From Pleurocapsa minor GSE-CHR-MK 17-07R (GTDB taxonomy: Bacteria; Chloroflexota; Anaerolineae; Aggregatilineales; Phototrophicaceae), in NCBI GenBank assembly GCA_019359125.1, contig JAHHHY010000004.1, positions 62,001 to 126,000 on the forward strand: a stretch of DNA of 64,000 nucleotides. The letters are read 5' to 3'. The notes beneath the pieces are model-generated. The model was not told the DNA's origin and did no database searches. It worked only from the letters and a program-made list of their open reading frames with translations. Numbering within the stretch: the stretch's first letter is position 1; the number at the start of each line of letters is the position of its first letter. Positions 33,257-41,800 of the stretch are shown here, one piece after another. The position numbers and the translations under genes were made by a program.

Positions 33257-35152
33257 ATGAGCTTGATTGTCGGGTCAGGGCTGACAAAATACTTTGGGCC
33301 GGAGGAAATCTTCAGTGGCATCAGCGTCAGCGTGCCAAAGGACTCCAGAATTGCGCTGGTGGGGCCGAATGGCGCGGGCAAGACCACCCTGCTGAATATC
33401 CTGGCCGGGCTGGACACACCCAGCGAAGGCAGCGTCACGCGGGCGAAAAACACCCGCATCGGCTATCTGACGCAGCGGCCAGAGCTGCTGGGCACGCATA
33501 CCATCCACGAGGAAGTGCTGCGCGCCTTCGACGGCCTGCGCGCCATGGAGGACGATCTGCATGCCCATGCCGACGCGCTGGCGACCGCAACCGATCACGA
33601 GTCGGCACTGGCGGCGTATGGCGCGCTTCAGGAACGCTTTGAGGCGGCCGGCGGCTACACCTACGAGCAGCGCCTGAAGACGGTGCTGACCGGGCTGGGC
33701 TTCACGCCGGATGATTACAATACCCGGCTGGACACGCTGTCTGGCGGGCAGAAGACGCGCGTGCTGCTGGGCCGTCTGCTGCTGGAGGAGCCGGATGTGC
33801 TGGCGCTGGACGAGCCCACCAACCATCTGGACATCGGCGCGGTCGAATGGCTGGAAGGCTACCTGCGCGACTTTCCCGGCGCGGTCGTCATCGTCAGCCA
33901 TGACCGCTACTTTCTGGATGCCGTCTCGCAGACCACCTGGGAGCTGGACTTCGGCTCGCTGGAATCGTATAAGGGCAACTACAGCGCGTATACCCGCCAG
34001 CGCGAGGAACGCCACGAGCGCCTGCTCAAGGAATTCAGCGCGCAGCAGGAATTTATCGCCAAAGAAGAAGAATACATCCGCCGCAATATCGCCGGGCAGA
34101 ATACCCGCCAGGCCAAAGGCCGCCGCGCCCGCCTGGAACGCCTGAAGCGCGATGACCTGGTGCTGCGCCCGCGCAGCCGCAAAGACTTCACCGTGCATTT
34201 GAACACCGGCCTGCGCTCTGGCGACCTGGTGCTGCGCACATTTGGCCTGCGCGTGGGCTATCCGGGCAAGCCGCTCTTCAGCCCGCCGGACATCGTGCTG
34301 CGGCGCGGGGAAGTCGCCGCGCTGATCGGGCCCAATGGCGCTGGCAAAAGCACGTTCGTCAAGACGGCGCTGGGCGCATTATCTCCGCTGGCGGGCGAAG
34401 TCAAAATCGGCGCGGCGGTGAAAATAGGCTACTTCGCCCAGGCACAGGAGCTGCTCAACCCGCAGAATAGCATCCTGGACGAAATCACATCAGCGAAGTC
34501 GATGGGCCTGAACGAAGCCCGGTCGTACCTGGGCAAATTCCTGTTCGAAGGCGACGACGTGTTCCGCACCATCGACACGCTGAGCGGCGGCGAACGCGGG
34601 CGGGTCGCGCTGGCGAAGCTGGCCCTGAGCGGGGCCAATTTCCTCATGCTGGACGAGCCGACCAACCATCTGGATATCGCCAGCCAGGAAGCCCTGCAAA
34701 ACGTGCTGGCCGCCTTCGACGGGACGATTCTGCTGGTCAGCCACGATCGCTACCTGATCGACGCGCTGGCCACGCAAATCTGGGCGGTGCGTGACGGCGC
34801 GCTGGATGTGTTCGCCGGCAGCTATCAGGAATATCTGGCCAAACGCGAGCACGATCGGTTGCTGGCGGCCGCCGCGCGCGAAGCCGAGAAAAATGCGTCG
34901 CGCCCCGCCCCGGCCAAAGCGCCCGGCCAGCGCAAGATGGGCCTGAATCCGTTTGAGCTGGCGCGCAGGATCGAGTCTGTCGAGGCGGAAATCACCGCGC
35001 TGGAGACGCAGCTGGCGGGGATTCATGCCGAGCTGGAACGGGCCAGCGCCGCCGGAGACGCCAAACGTGTGCATGTGCTGGGCGACCAGTATACGCAGGT
35101 GGAAGCGACACTGAACGCGGCTATGGACCAGTGGGCGCTGCTGTCGGATTAG
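33257..35152 (+). CDS. ABC-F family ATPase (translation factor type)
   Basis: The 631-residue soluble protein has two ABC domains and no membrane helix. Domain 1 has GPNGAGKTTLLN, LSGGQKTRVLLG and ALDEPTNHLDI. Domain 2 has GPNGAGKSTFVK, LSGGERGRVALA and MLDEPTNHLDI. A charged helical linker of about 80 residues joins them and a coiled-coil tail closes the protein. ABC-F proteins such as EttA, Uup and antibiotic-protection factors act at the ribosomal E site. The tail is Uup-like, but the subtype is uncertain. ATG 33257 fits family starts. A TTG at 33221 lies 9 bases after TATAAT. Confidence 0.9.
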   Translation: MSLIVGSGLTKYFGPEEIFSGISVSVPKDSRIALVGPNGAGKTTLLNILAGLDTPSEGSVTRAKNTRIGYLTQRPELLGTHTIHEEVLRAFDGLRAMEDDLHAHADALATATDHESALAAYGALQERFEAAGGYTYEQRLKTVLTGLGFTPDDYNTRLDTLSGGQKTRVLLGRLLLEEPDVLALDEPTNHLDIGAVEWLEGYLRDFPGAVVIVSHDRYFLDAVSQTTWELDFGSLESYKGNYSAYTRQREERHERLLKEFSAQQEFIAKEEEYIRRNIAGQNTRQAKGRRARLERLKRDDLVLRPRSRKDFTVHLNTGLRSGDLVLRTFGLRVGYPGKPLFSPPDIVLRRGEVAALIGPNGAGKSTFVKTALGALSPLAGEVKIGAAVKIGYFAQAQELLNPQNSILDEITSAKSMGLNEARSYLGKFLFEGDDVFRTIDTLSGGERGRVALAKLALSGANFLMLDEPTNHLDIASQEALQNVLAAFDGTILLVSHDRYLIDALATQIWAVRDGALDVFAGSYQEYLAKREHDRLLAAAAREAEKNASRPAPAKAPGQRKMGLNPFELARRIESVEAEITALETQLAGIHAELERASAAGDAKRVHVLGDQYTQVEATLNAAMDQWALLSD

Positions 35153-35184
35153 GCCGGTCGAGACTTTACAGGAGACCCAACACA

Positions 35185-36414
35185 ATGCGCCTGACAATGC
35201 GCTTTGCAGCCATCATGCTGCTGCTGACCACATTCCCTGCCGCCGCACAGGACAACACGCCCGCCCCGGTGACGCCCGGCGTCATCATGGCCACCAACAC
35301 GCCGTTTGGACAAGCCACGCCGATGGTGCCGATCACGACAGCCGCGCCAGTGCGCACGCCAGAGCCGGTCACGCTGCCCGCCGATGATCCGCGTGCGCCG
35401 GGCTGTGCTGCCCACGCCATCGCCGGATTCCTGCCCTATACCCAGCCCGACGCCTCGCTCGACCTGCTGATGCTGGGCTCAGTCCTGTACAGCCCGGCGC
35501 GCACGGCCGCGCTCAACTGCCTCGACAGCGAGGACAGCGTGCGGGCGCAGGCGGCTATCTGGCTGCCGATGGACACCTTCGCGGTGGGCGGCGGGACGGT
35601 CGAAGCCCTGACTGCATCAACAGACGGGGCCGCTGGACGCATTGCAGATTTCAGAGCGGGCGCATCGAGCGTGCAAAACACGACGGGCGTGACGCTGCAA
35701 TGGAACACGACGGCCGAGTCGGTCACGCTGTCCATCTGCCCGCTGGAGGCCGATGCCGCGCCCGAAGACGCTGCGTCGTGCGTGCTTGCGCAGGACCCGC
35801 GGGCGGGCGGGCCGCGCCTGTATGCCCCGGATGCCCGCGTGAGCCTCCCCAACTTTTATCGGCCCGGGCGATATGCGGCGGTGCTGAGCGCACAGGATGC
35901 CTCCGGCGCACAAACCGACCGCGCAGCGCTGGCCTTTGACGTGACCTGCGCCTATGCCGCGCCTGAATTTGCCGCGTTCGACACAGGCGCATGCCCACCG
36001 GAAACGGTGCGCGTCGGCTCTGGCGCAGTGCAGGCCTTTGAGCAGGGCTGGATGATCTGGCAGGCCGACACGCGCACCATCCTCGTGCTCACCAGCGACG
36101 GCCTCGCCCGCGAATTCACCGATACGTTTCAGGAAGGTATGACCGCAGACACAGGCGATGCGCCTGAAGGCCTGCTGGCCCCGGTGCGTGGATTCGCCCG
36201 CGTGTGGCTGCATCTGGGCGGCGCGGAAGCCAGCGGGCTGGGCTGGGCACAGTCGCTCGAAATGGGCACCACGCTGGTGACACAGCGCGCCGGCGCAGAC
36301 AGCTATACCCGCCTGGTCGCGCTGCCCAACCTGCCCGACGACGCCTCGCTGGTCTTCGCGCTGACGCAGTTTCCCGGCCAGGACATCGGCTTCTGGAGAC
36401 AGTCCGGGGCGTGA
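35185..36414 (+). CDS. Secreted protein of unknown function
   Basis: The 409-residue protein has a signal peptide (MRLTMRFAAIMLLLTTFPAAAQ). A Thr/Pro-rich stretch follows, then beta-rich sequence with paired cysteines, for example TLSICPLEADAAPEDAASC. The middle part (GVTLQWNTTAESVTLSICPL) looks like an immunoglobulin-type strand set. AGGAGACC precedes ATG 35185, 33 bases after the ABC-F stop, so the two may share a transcript. No family is recognised. Confidence 0.65.
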   Translation: MRLTMRFAAIMLLLTTFPAAAQDNTPAPVTPGVIMATNTPFGQATPMVPITTAAPVRTPEPVTLPADDPRAPGCAAHAIAGFLPYTQPDASLDLLMLGSVLYSPARTAALNCLDSEDSVRAQAAIWLPMDTFAVGGGTVEALTASTDGAAGRIADFRAGASSVQNTTGVTLQWNTTAESVTLSICPLEADAAPEDAASCVLAQDPRAGGPRLYAPDARVSLPNFYRPGRYAAVLSAQDASGAQTDRAALAFDVTCAYAAPEFAAFDTGACPPETVRVGSGAVQAFEQGWMIWQADTRTILVLTSDGLAREFTDTFQEGMTADTGDAPEGLLAPVRGFARVWLHLGGAEASGLGWAQSLEMGTTLVTQRAGADSYTRLVALPNLPDDASLVFALTQFPGQDIGFWRQSGA

Positions 36415-36433
36415 GGGGAAGATAATTCTCACC

Positions 36434-36457
36434 GGGCGGCTCGCGAGCCGCCCCTAC
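36434..36457 (-). repeat. REP-like palindrome, GGCTCGCGAGCC core
   Basis: GGGCGGCTCGCGAGCCGCCC is a perfect 20-bp palindrome followed by CTAC, so on the minus strand it starts with GTAG. It differs from the 2250/2361 copies by one symmetric pair of bases, meaning a change in one arm is matched in the other. Confidence 0.7.
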
Positions 36458-36464
36458 AAAGGCC

Positions 36465-36549
36465 AGCCTCACCCCAAAACCCTGCGGGTTTTTGCCCCTC
36501 TCCACGTTGTGGAGAGGGGCGGTTGAGCGCAGCGAAACGGGGTAAGGCT
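36465..36549. repeat. Three-hairpin mosaic repeat, copy B
   Basis: The element runs from AGCCTCACCCC to GGGGTAAGGCT. The left arm hairpin is AAAACCCTGCGGGTTTTT, the centre pairs GCCCCTCTCCAC with GTGGAGAGGGGC, and the right arm is GGTTGAGCGCAGCGAAAC. It is the reverse orientation of copy C at 53887-53971. Confidence 0.8.
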
Positions 36550-36755
36550 ACGGCACGCACGGACTCCTTTATCTGTTACGCCCCTTGAAGCCTGTCTAAT
36601 CCCCCGTCCAAATCACCCACCAATTCCGCCAACGCCATCGTTCCCACGCACATCCTTGTGCCATTTTGCACAAGAAATTTCCCTGCTTTTGTGTGCTTTC
36701 ACTATTTGCTGAAACGCGATTTCCGCGTCTAAAATAAATATCTGTTAAAGAAACG

Positions 36756-37721
36756 ATGAGCCTTTCAGCAATAGTAGCCAAACACAGGTCCCAAACAATG
36801 ACGGATTCGGCCCCCAGCCGTGAAAGCCAGCTTGCCGCAGTCGCACGGGCGGATCGTCCGCCTGCCGATTACAGCGGCCTGCGCACCGCCCTGATTTCGC
36901 TGGCGATTGTCGTCGTGCTGCTGCTGTTCTGGGAGGGCATGAAGGCCTTCTCGGCCGCCAACAACTATGCGGTCACCATCGGCGGGACGGAAATCGACCT
37001 GACGATCTTCAACAACTCGCAGCTTCCGCACCTGGGCGATATCGCCGCGTCGTTCATGGAGCCGGCTCAGCGCAACGGCCCGCCGCTGTATCAGACGCTG
37101 CTCGATGCGGTCAGCTTTACGCTGGTCTCGGCCATTCAGGGATTTCTGATCGGCGCGGGCATCGGCTTCGCGCTGGCGGTGCTGTTCGCGCATTTCGGCT
37201 TCCTGTCACGCGGGCTGATGCCGTTCGTGGTCGCCTCGCAGACGGTGCCGATTCTGGCTATCGCCCCGATGATCGTGATCTGGTTCGGGCGCGCGGGCAA
37301 TTCGCAGATGGCCATCCCGGTCATCGCCGCCTACCTGACGTTCTTCCCGGTGACGATCTATACGCTGCGCGGCCTGACGTCTGTACCCGCCACGGCGGTC
37401 GAACTGATGGAGACGTACGCGGCCAGCAAGCTGGAAATCCTGGTCAAGCTGCGCCTGCCCAATGCCATCCCGCAGATTTTCACCGCGCTCAAGATTGCGG
37501 CCACCTCCAGCGTGGTGGGCGCCATCATCGGCGAGCTGCCCAGTGGCTTCCAGAACGGCCTGGGCATCGCCATCCTCAATTTTGCCCGCTACTACAACCA
37601 GAGCCCGGAACGCCTGTGGGCGACGATCTTCGTCGCCGGGCTGGTCGGCATCCTGTTTTTTGCCTTCATCGCGCTGGTCGAACGGCTGGTCGTGCGCTGG
37701 AAGCCGAAGGAGAGCAGCTAG
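36756..37721 (+). CDS. NMT1/THI5-like ABC importer, permease 1
   Basis: The 321-residue permease has an N-terminal helix, then a BPD_transp_1 domain of about six helices. The EAA-like loop reads AASKLEILVKLRLPNAIPQI, where it docks on the ATPase. Relatives include SsuC, TauC and ThiX/RibX permeases. It is the first of four importer genes. TAAAAT (36730-36735) may be its -10 box. An ATG at 36798 with AGG upstream is an alternative start that would remove 14 residues. Confidence 0.85.
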   Translation: MSLSAIVAKHRSQTMTDSAPSRESQLAAVARADRPPADYSGLRTALISLAIVVVLLLFWEGMKAFSAANNYAVTIGGTEIDLTIFNNSQLPHLGDIAASFMEPAQRNGPPLYQTLLDAVSFTLVSAIQGFLIGAGIGFALAVLFAHFGFLSRGLMPFVVASQTVPILAIAPMIVIWFGRAGNSQMAIPVIAAYLTFFPVTIYTLRGLTSVPATAVELMETYAASKLEILVKLRLPNAIPQIFTALKIAATSSVVGAIIGELPSGFQNGLGIAILNFARYYNQSPERLWATIFVAGLVGILFFAFIALVERLVVRWKPKESS

Positions 37722-37782
37722 GCTGCCTGCCTGCTTCCGCCATGACCGTGCCTCCCGTCTGTTTCTTTTAAAGGACTGAACT

Positions 37783-38601
37783 TTGGCTTCCGTAATCAGC
37801 ATTTCCAACGTCAATAAAATTTTCCGCGCTGCCGACGGGCTGTCGGTCACCGCGCTGCAGGATATCAACCTGGAAATCTCGCAGGGCGAGTTTATCAGCT
37901 TCATCGGCCCCAGCGGCTGCGGCAAATCGACGCTGCTGCGCGTGATTGCCGACCTGATCCAGGCCAGCAGCGGCACGGTGACGGTCAATGGCAAGCCAGC
38001 AGCAGAGGCGCGCAAGAACCGCGAATACGGCTTCGTCTTCCAGAACGCGACGCTGTACGACTGGCGTACGGTCATCAAGAACGTGCAGCTTCCGCTGGAG
38101 ATCATGAAGTACTCGAAAGAAGAGCGCGACGCCCGCGCCCGCGAGATGCTGAAGCTGGTGGAGCTGCAGGACTTCGCTGAGAAGTATCCGTATCAGTTGT
38201 CGGGCGGCATGCAGCAGCGCGTGAGTATCGCGCGGGCGCTGGCCTTCCAGCCCAAAATCCTGCTCATGGACGAGCCGTTTGGCGCGCTGGACGAGATGAC
38301 CCGCGAGCGCATGAATAACGAGCTGCTCAGCATCTGGGCGCGCCTGAAAGACATGACCGTCATTTTCGTCACGCACAGCATCGCCGAGGCTGTCTACCTG
38401 AGCAGCCGCGTGGTGGTGATGTCGCCGCGCCCGGGCAAGATTTCCGAAATCATCGACATCGACCTGCCCCGGCCGCGCGGGCCGGAAACGCGCGACATGG
38501 ACGCCTTCTTCCATTACACCAGCGAAGTGCGCCATGCCCTGCGCGGCACCAAACCTGTCGACCGCAGCGGCGCTGTCATCCGCGATGGAGCCATCGAATA
38601 A
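37783..38601 (+). CDS. NMT1/THI5-like ABC importer, ATP-binding protein
   Basis: The 272-residue ATPase has Walker A (GPSGCGKSTLLRVI), the signature LSGGMQQRVSIARAL, Walker B (ILLMDEPFGALDEMT) and the H-loop (VTHSIAEAVYLSSRV). This is the NrtD/SsuB/TauB group that pairs with NMT1-type binding proteins. The start is TTG 37783 with AAAGGA 7 bases before it. It is followed 2 bases later by the second permease. It powers import by the complex encoded at 36756-41172. Confidence 0.9.
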   Translation: MASVISISNVNKIFRAADGLSVTALQDINLEISQGEFISFIGPSGCGKSTLLRVIADLIQASSGTVTVNGKPAAEARKNREYGFVFQNATLYDWRTVIKNVQLPLEIMKYSKEERDARAREMLKLVELQDFAEKYPYQLSGGMQQRVSIARALAFQPKILLMDEPFGALDEMTRERMNNELLSIWARLKDMTVIFVTHSIAEAVYLSSRVVVMSPRPGKISEIIDIDLPRPRGPETRDMDAFFHYTSEVRHALRGTKPVDRSGAVIRDGAIE

Positions 38602-38603
38602 CC

Positions 38604-40013
38604 ATGCTTGACGATGCGCTGAATCGCAGTGCGATGGAGCGCGAGAGCACCGGCTCCGCATCCACCAGCCACAGCTTCACCCAGGCCCAGCAAAGCGATC
38701 TGGAAGCCGCCGCGCCCAGCCTGCTGACCGTGCCCGCCGATGAAATCATCGAGTACGAGAACCGCTCGCTGGGGCGCGACTTCCTGGCCATCACCGTGAT
38801 TTTCCTGCTGGCCGCTGCCTATCACATTCAGAACCCGCTGCTGCTGACGCTGCAATTCGGGCGTTCGTGGCGCAGCGCCACGCTTCAGCCGGTCATCATC
38901 ATCCTGCTGTTCATCACCTGCGCGGCGCTGATTCGGGCGTCGCTGGCGGGCGAACGCGGCCAGCCGAAGCCAGCCGGCCTCGACCGTACTGTGCGCCTGG
39001 TCGCGGCGGGCATCCTGATCGCCTTCTGCGTATTCGTGGGCGTCAGCCAGTTTGCGCGCTTCAATGTCATCAGCGCGGTCAGCGGCATAGAGACCAGCCT
39101 GATGTTCGAGCAGGTGCGCGACGACACTGACCCGGCGCTGCTGGCCGCGCTGTCGAACGCCGCGTCGCTGTCCGGCATTTTTGAATATGCAGCCATCGGC
39201 GCAATCATCGCGCTGTGGCAGCCGTGGACGCGCCTGGGCACGTATCGCCGCACAGGCCGCAAACAATTTGCGGCCATCGTCGTCGGCGTGACGGTGGTGG
39301 TGGCGTGGGAAGTGCTCATCAATATCACCGGCACTCAGGAATTCCTGCTGCCGCGCCCCAGCGTGATCTTCGGCGCGTTCATGGACGGCTATCCGCGCCT
39401 GATTTCCGCCGCGTGGGTCACCTTCCAGAATGCGTTCTGGGGCTTTGCGCTGGGCTGTGGGCTGGGCGTGCTGACCGGCATGGTCTCGGCGCGCTTCCTC
39501 AGCTTCAGCCGGGCGCTGCTGCCGGTGGCGATTGCCGTCAACGCGGTGCCGATCATCGCACTGGCCCCCATTTTCAACAACTGGTTCGGCGCGCTGAACC
39601 CGTTCTCCAAAGTGGCCATCGTGGCGGTGATGACGTATTTCCCGGCGATGATCAGCACCGTGCGCGGCCTGACCAGCGTCGACACGCTGTCGCTGGAGCT
39701 GATGCGCTCGTATGCGGCCAGCCAGCTTGAAATCTTCCGCAAGGCGCGCCTGCCCAACGCGCTGCCTTTCATCTTCTCGGCGCTGAAAGTGGGCACGACG
39801 CTGGCCACCATCGGCGCAATCGTGAGCGAGTATTTCGGCGGCAGCACGGCCGGCCTGGGCTTCCGCATCCGCGACGACGCCGGCCTGTTCAAGTATCCCG
39901 ATGCATGGGCGGCCATCGTCATGGCGTCGCTGTTCGGCATCCTGTTCTATCTTGTGGTTTCTGCCGTGGAACGCGCACTGCTGCACTGGCATGTGTCGTT
40001 CCGCGAGAAATAA
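38604..40013 (+). CDS. NMT1/THI5-like ABC importer, long permease 2
   Basis: The 469-residue permease is much longer than the usual 250-270. Residues 1 to about 230 form an extension with a polar head and three or four membrane helices (FLAITVIFLLAAAYHIQNP; VIIILLFITCAALIRASL; LVAAGILIAFCVFVGVSQ). The BPD_transp_1 core follows, with the EAA-like loop AASQLEIFRKARLPNALPFI. The two permeases differ, so the importer is a heterodimer. The extension has no recognised domain. The gene starts 2 bases after the ATPase stop. Confidence 0.85.
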   Translation: MLDDALNRSAMERESTGSASTSHSFTQAQQSDLEAAAPSLLTVPADEIIEYENRSLGRDFLAITVIFLLAAAYHIQNPLLLTLQFGRSWRSATLQPVIIILLFITCAALIRASLAGERGQPKPAGLDRTVRLVAAGILIAFCVFVGVSQFARFNVISAVSGIETSLMFEQVRDDTDPALLAALSNAASLSGIFEYAAIGAIIALWQPWTRLGTYRRTGRKQFAAIVVGVTVVVAWEVLINITGTQEFLLPRPSVIFGAFMDGYPRLISAAWVTFQNAFWGFALGCGLGVLTGMVSARFLSFSRALLPVAIAVNAVPIIALAPIFNNWFGALNPFSKVAIVAVMTYFPAMISTVRGLTSVDTLSLELMRSYAASQLEIFRKARLPNALPFIFSALKVGTTLATIGAIVSEYFGGSTAGLGFRIRDDAGLFKYPDAWAAIVMASLFGILFYLVVSAVERALLHWHVSFREK

Positions 40014-40059
40014 GCAGTCTCAAAGCGTTCGTCTGGCTTCGTTTTGTGGAGGAATACAA

Positions 40060-41172
40060 ATGCGTAAATTGGTTCTTGGAGCAGCAGCCCTCGCACTTTC
40101 GGCAGTTCTCGGCGGGGCGGCCGTAAGCGCGCAGGATCTCATCCCTGTGTCGATCGTCCTCAAGTGGGTGCCGCAGGCGCAGTTCGCAGGCTATTATGCC
40201 GCGGAAGCGATGGGGTATTACGAAGAAGCAGGCCTGGACGTGACGATTATCCCCGCTGGCGTGGACATCAACCCGCAGCAGCTGCTCGCCTCTGGCGAAG
40301 CGGAATTCATCGTCGACTGGATGGGCAACGCGCTGGCGACCAAGGAAGCCGGCGGCGACCTGATCAACATCGCCCAGATTTACCAGCGTTCGGGCATGCG
40401 CCAGATTACCTGGATCGACAGCGGCCTGACCTCGTTTGAAGACCTGGGCGACCAGGTGGTGGGCGTGTGGTGCTGCGGCAACCAGTTCCCCACCTTTGCC
40501 GCGCTCACCAAGGCCGGTTTTGATGTGGACCAGCTGCAGGCTGACGGCCTGATCGCGCAGCAGGCGTTTGATATGAACGCCTTCCTGAACCGCGAAATCG
40601 CCGCGGGCAGCGCCATGACCTACAACGAACTGGCGCAGGTGCTGGAAGTCGTCGGCGAAGACGGCACCTTCCCCGTGTACACGCTGGAAGACCTGAACGT
40701 GCTGGACTTCAACGACTATGGCACGGCCATGCTGGAAGACGGCCTGTATGCCCGCACCGAATGGCTGGCTGAAGAAGGCAACGAAGACGTGGCGACCGCC
40801 TTCCTGGCCGCCAGCTTCCGTGGCTGGACTGCCTGCCGTGACGATGCCCAGGCCTGCATCGATGCCGTGCTGGCCGCTGGCCCCACGCTGGGCGTCGGCC
40901 ATCAGGCGTGGATGATGAACGAAGTCAACAAGCTGGTCTGGCCGTCGGAAAATGGCATTGGCATCCTGGATGCGGCCGCGTTTGACACCACCCACCAGAT
41001 CGCGCTGGACTTCGGCGTCATCACCGAAGCGATTGAAGGCGACGGCGTCATGTATCGCACCGACCTGGCCCAGGCCGCCCTCGACATGATCGTCGAAGGC
41101 TTCCCGGAAACCGATTTCTACGGCGCGGAATACGTGGCTGAAGAAGTCGCGGTCACGCCCAACGGCGAATAG
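40060..41172 (+). CDS. NMT1/THI5-like ABC importer, substrate-binding protein
   Basis: The 370-residue protein has a signal peptide (MRKLVLGAAALALSAVLGGAAVSAQ) and an NMT1 domain: VLKWVPQAQFAGYYAAEAMGYY and LLASGEAEFIVDWMGN. The segment GVWCCGNQFPTF matches the pyrimidine-pocket region of ThiY/THI5-like proteins, where a Gly-Asn-Glu stretch is typical. Candidate ligands are thiamine precursors (formylaminopyrimidine) or riboflavin, as for Chloroflexus RibXY. Neither a THI nor an FMN riboswitch was recognised. GTGGAGGAATACAA precedes the ATG. A terminator follows. Confidence 0.85.
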   Translation: MRKLVLGAAALALSAVLGGAAVSAQDLIPVSIVLKWVPQAQFAGYYAAEAMGYYEEAGLDVTIIPAGVDINPQQLLASGEAEFIVDWMGNALATKEAGGDLINIAQIYQRSGMRQITWIDSGLTSFEDLGDQVVGVWCCGNQFPTFAALTKAGFDVDQLQADGLIAQQAFDMNAFLNREIAAGSAMTYNELAQVLEVVGEDGTFPVYTLEDLNVLDFNDYGTAMLEDGLYARTEWLAEEGNEDVATAFLAASFRGWTACRDDAQACIDAVLAAGPTLGVGHQAWMMNEVNKLVWPSENGIGILDAAAFDTTHQIALDFGVITEAIEGDGVMYRTDLAQAALDMIVEGFPETDFYGAEYVAEEVAVTPNGE

Positions 41173-41187
41173 TCTCCACAGCTCTAT

Positions 41188-41228
41188 AAAAAAGAGGGGC
41201 AGGCCGGTGTCGGTCTGCCCCTCTTTTT
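41188..41228 (+). terminator. Rho-independent terminator of the importer operon
   Basis: AAAAAGAGGGGCAG pairs with CTGCCCCTCTTTTT, separated by 13 bases. It begins 15 bases after the stop of the binding protein. The symmetric A and T runs could make it act in both directions. Confidence 0.9.
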
Positions 41229-41232
41229 GTGT

Positions 41233-41685
41233 GCAGACGCGGCAGGCCGCGTCCCTACAGCGAAACATGATTCTGTAGGGACAACGCCCGCGTTGTCCGG
41301 TTGTGCACTATCCGACTTCTTCCCCGTTTGCCCGGCAGACGCGGCAGGACGCGTCCCTACAGCCAAACATGATTCTGTAGGGACAACGCCCGCGTTGTCC
41401 GGCCCCCACCGTTGTGCGACTTCTTCCCGGTTTGCCCGGCGGACGCGGCAGGCCGCGTCCCTACGGTGAATTATGATTCTGTAGGGACAACGCCTGCGTT
41501 GTCCGGCGGTGCATTGTCCAATTTCCCCCGTTTGTCCGGCGGACGCGGCAGGCCCCGCGTCCCTACAGCCAAACATGATTCTGTAGGGACAACGCGGGCT
41601 TTGTCCGACGGTGGATTGTCCAATTTTCCTCGTTTGCCCGGCGGACGCGGCAGGCCGCGTCCCTACGCCACAATGATTCGGGAAA
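41233..41685. repeat. Tandem BIME-like array of paired palindromes
   Basis: Units start at 41233, 41335, 41439, 41539 and 41641 (periods 102, 104, 100 and 102); the fifth is cut short. Each full unit has two hairpins facing each other: GGACGCGGCAGGCCGCGTCC followed by CTAC, then about 20 bases later GTAG followed by GGACAACGCCCGCGTTGTCC. So each unit is a pair of GTAG-headed palindromes in opposite orientation. The linkers differ between units, with GCCC or GTCC before each new unit. The array has no uniform spacers and is not a CRISPR. Confidence 0.85.
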
Positions 41686-41800
41686 AACCTGACACCCGGC
41701 CCGTCAGGACGCGGGTTTTGCCTGCTACAAGGCTGTTTTCAAAAAGACTATGCTTTTGTCATCAAACGAACGCAACACAAAAACAGCAGGAGATGACAAA

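Larger units (their letters stand above)
36415..36755. other. Intergenic region with two repeats and a possible promoter
   Basis: This 341-base gap contains a REP-like palindrome (36434-36457), a three-hairpin repeat (36465-36549) and a more AT-rich stretch with TAAAAT at 36730-36735 before the ABC importer genes. A short minus-strand open frame across it has no support. No riboswitch was recognised. Confidence 0.7.
41173..41800. other. Intergenic region: terminator and tandem repeat array
   Basis: This 628-base gap holds the importer terminator (41188-41228), the tandem palindrome array (41233-41685) and the promoter region and leader of the DoxX-like gene. TATGCT at 41749-41754 is a weak -10 candidate. 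Open frames through the array are repeat translations on both strands and are not genes. Confidence 0.8.

Noticed and set aside
36415-36755. THI-box or FMN riboswitch for the NMT1-type importer
   Set aside because: I looked for the conserved THI and RFN sequence blocks in the leader and did not see them. The structured parts are the two dispersed repeats.
36596-36781. Small Trp-rich minus-strand open frame before the importer genes
   Set aside because: It covers the putative promoter and the first codons of the permease gene, has no ribosome binding site, and looks like no known peptide.
41233-41685. CRISPR array
   Set aside because: The unit is about 102 bases, contains two internal palindromes, and the variable parts are partly similar to each other. 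There are no 25-50-base direct repeats with uniform unique spacers, and no cas genes are nearby.
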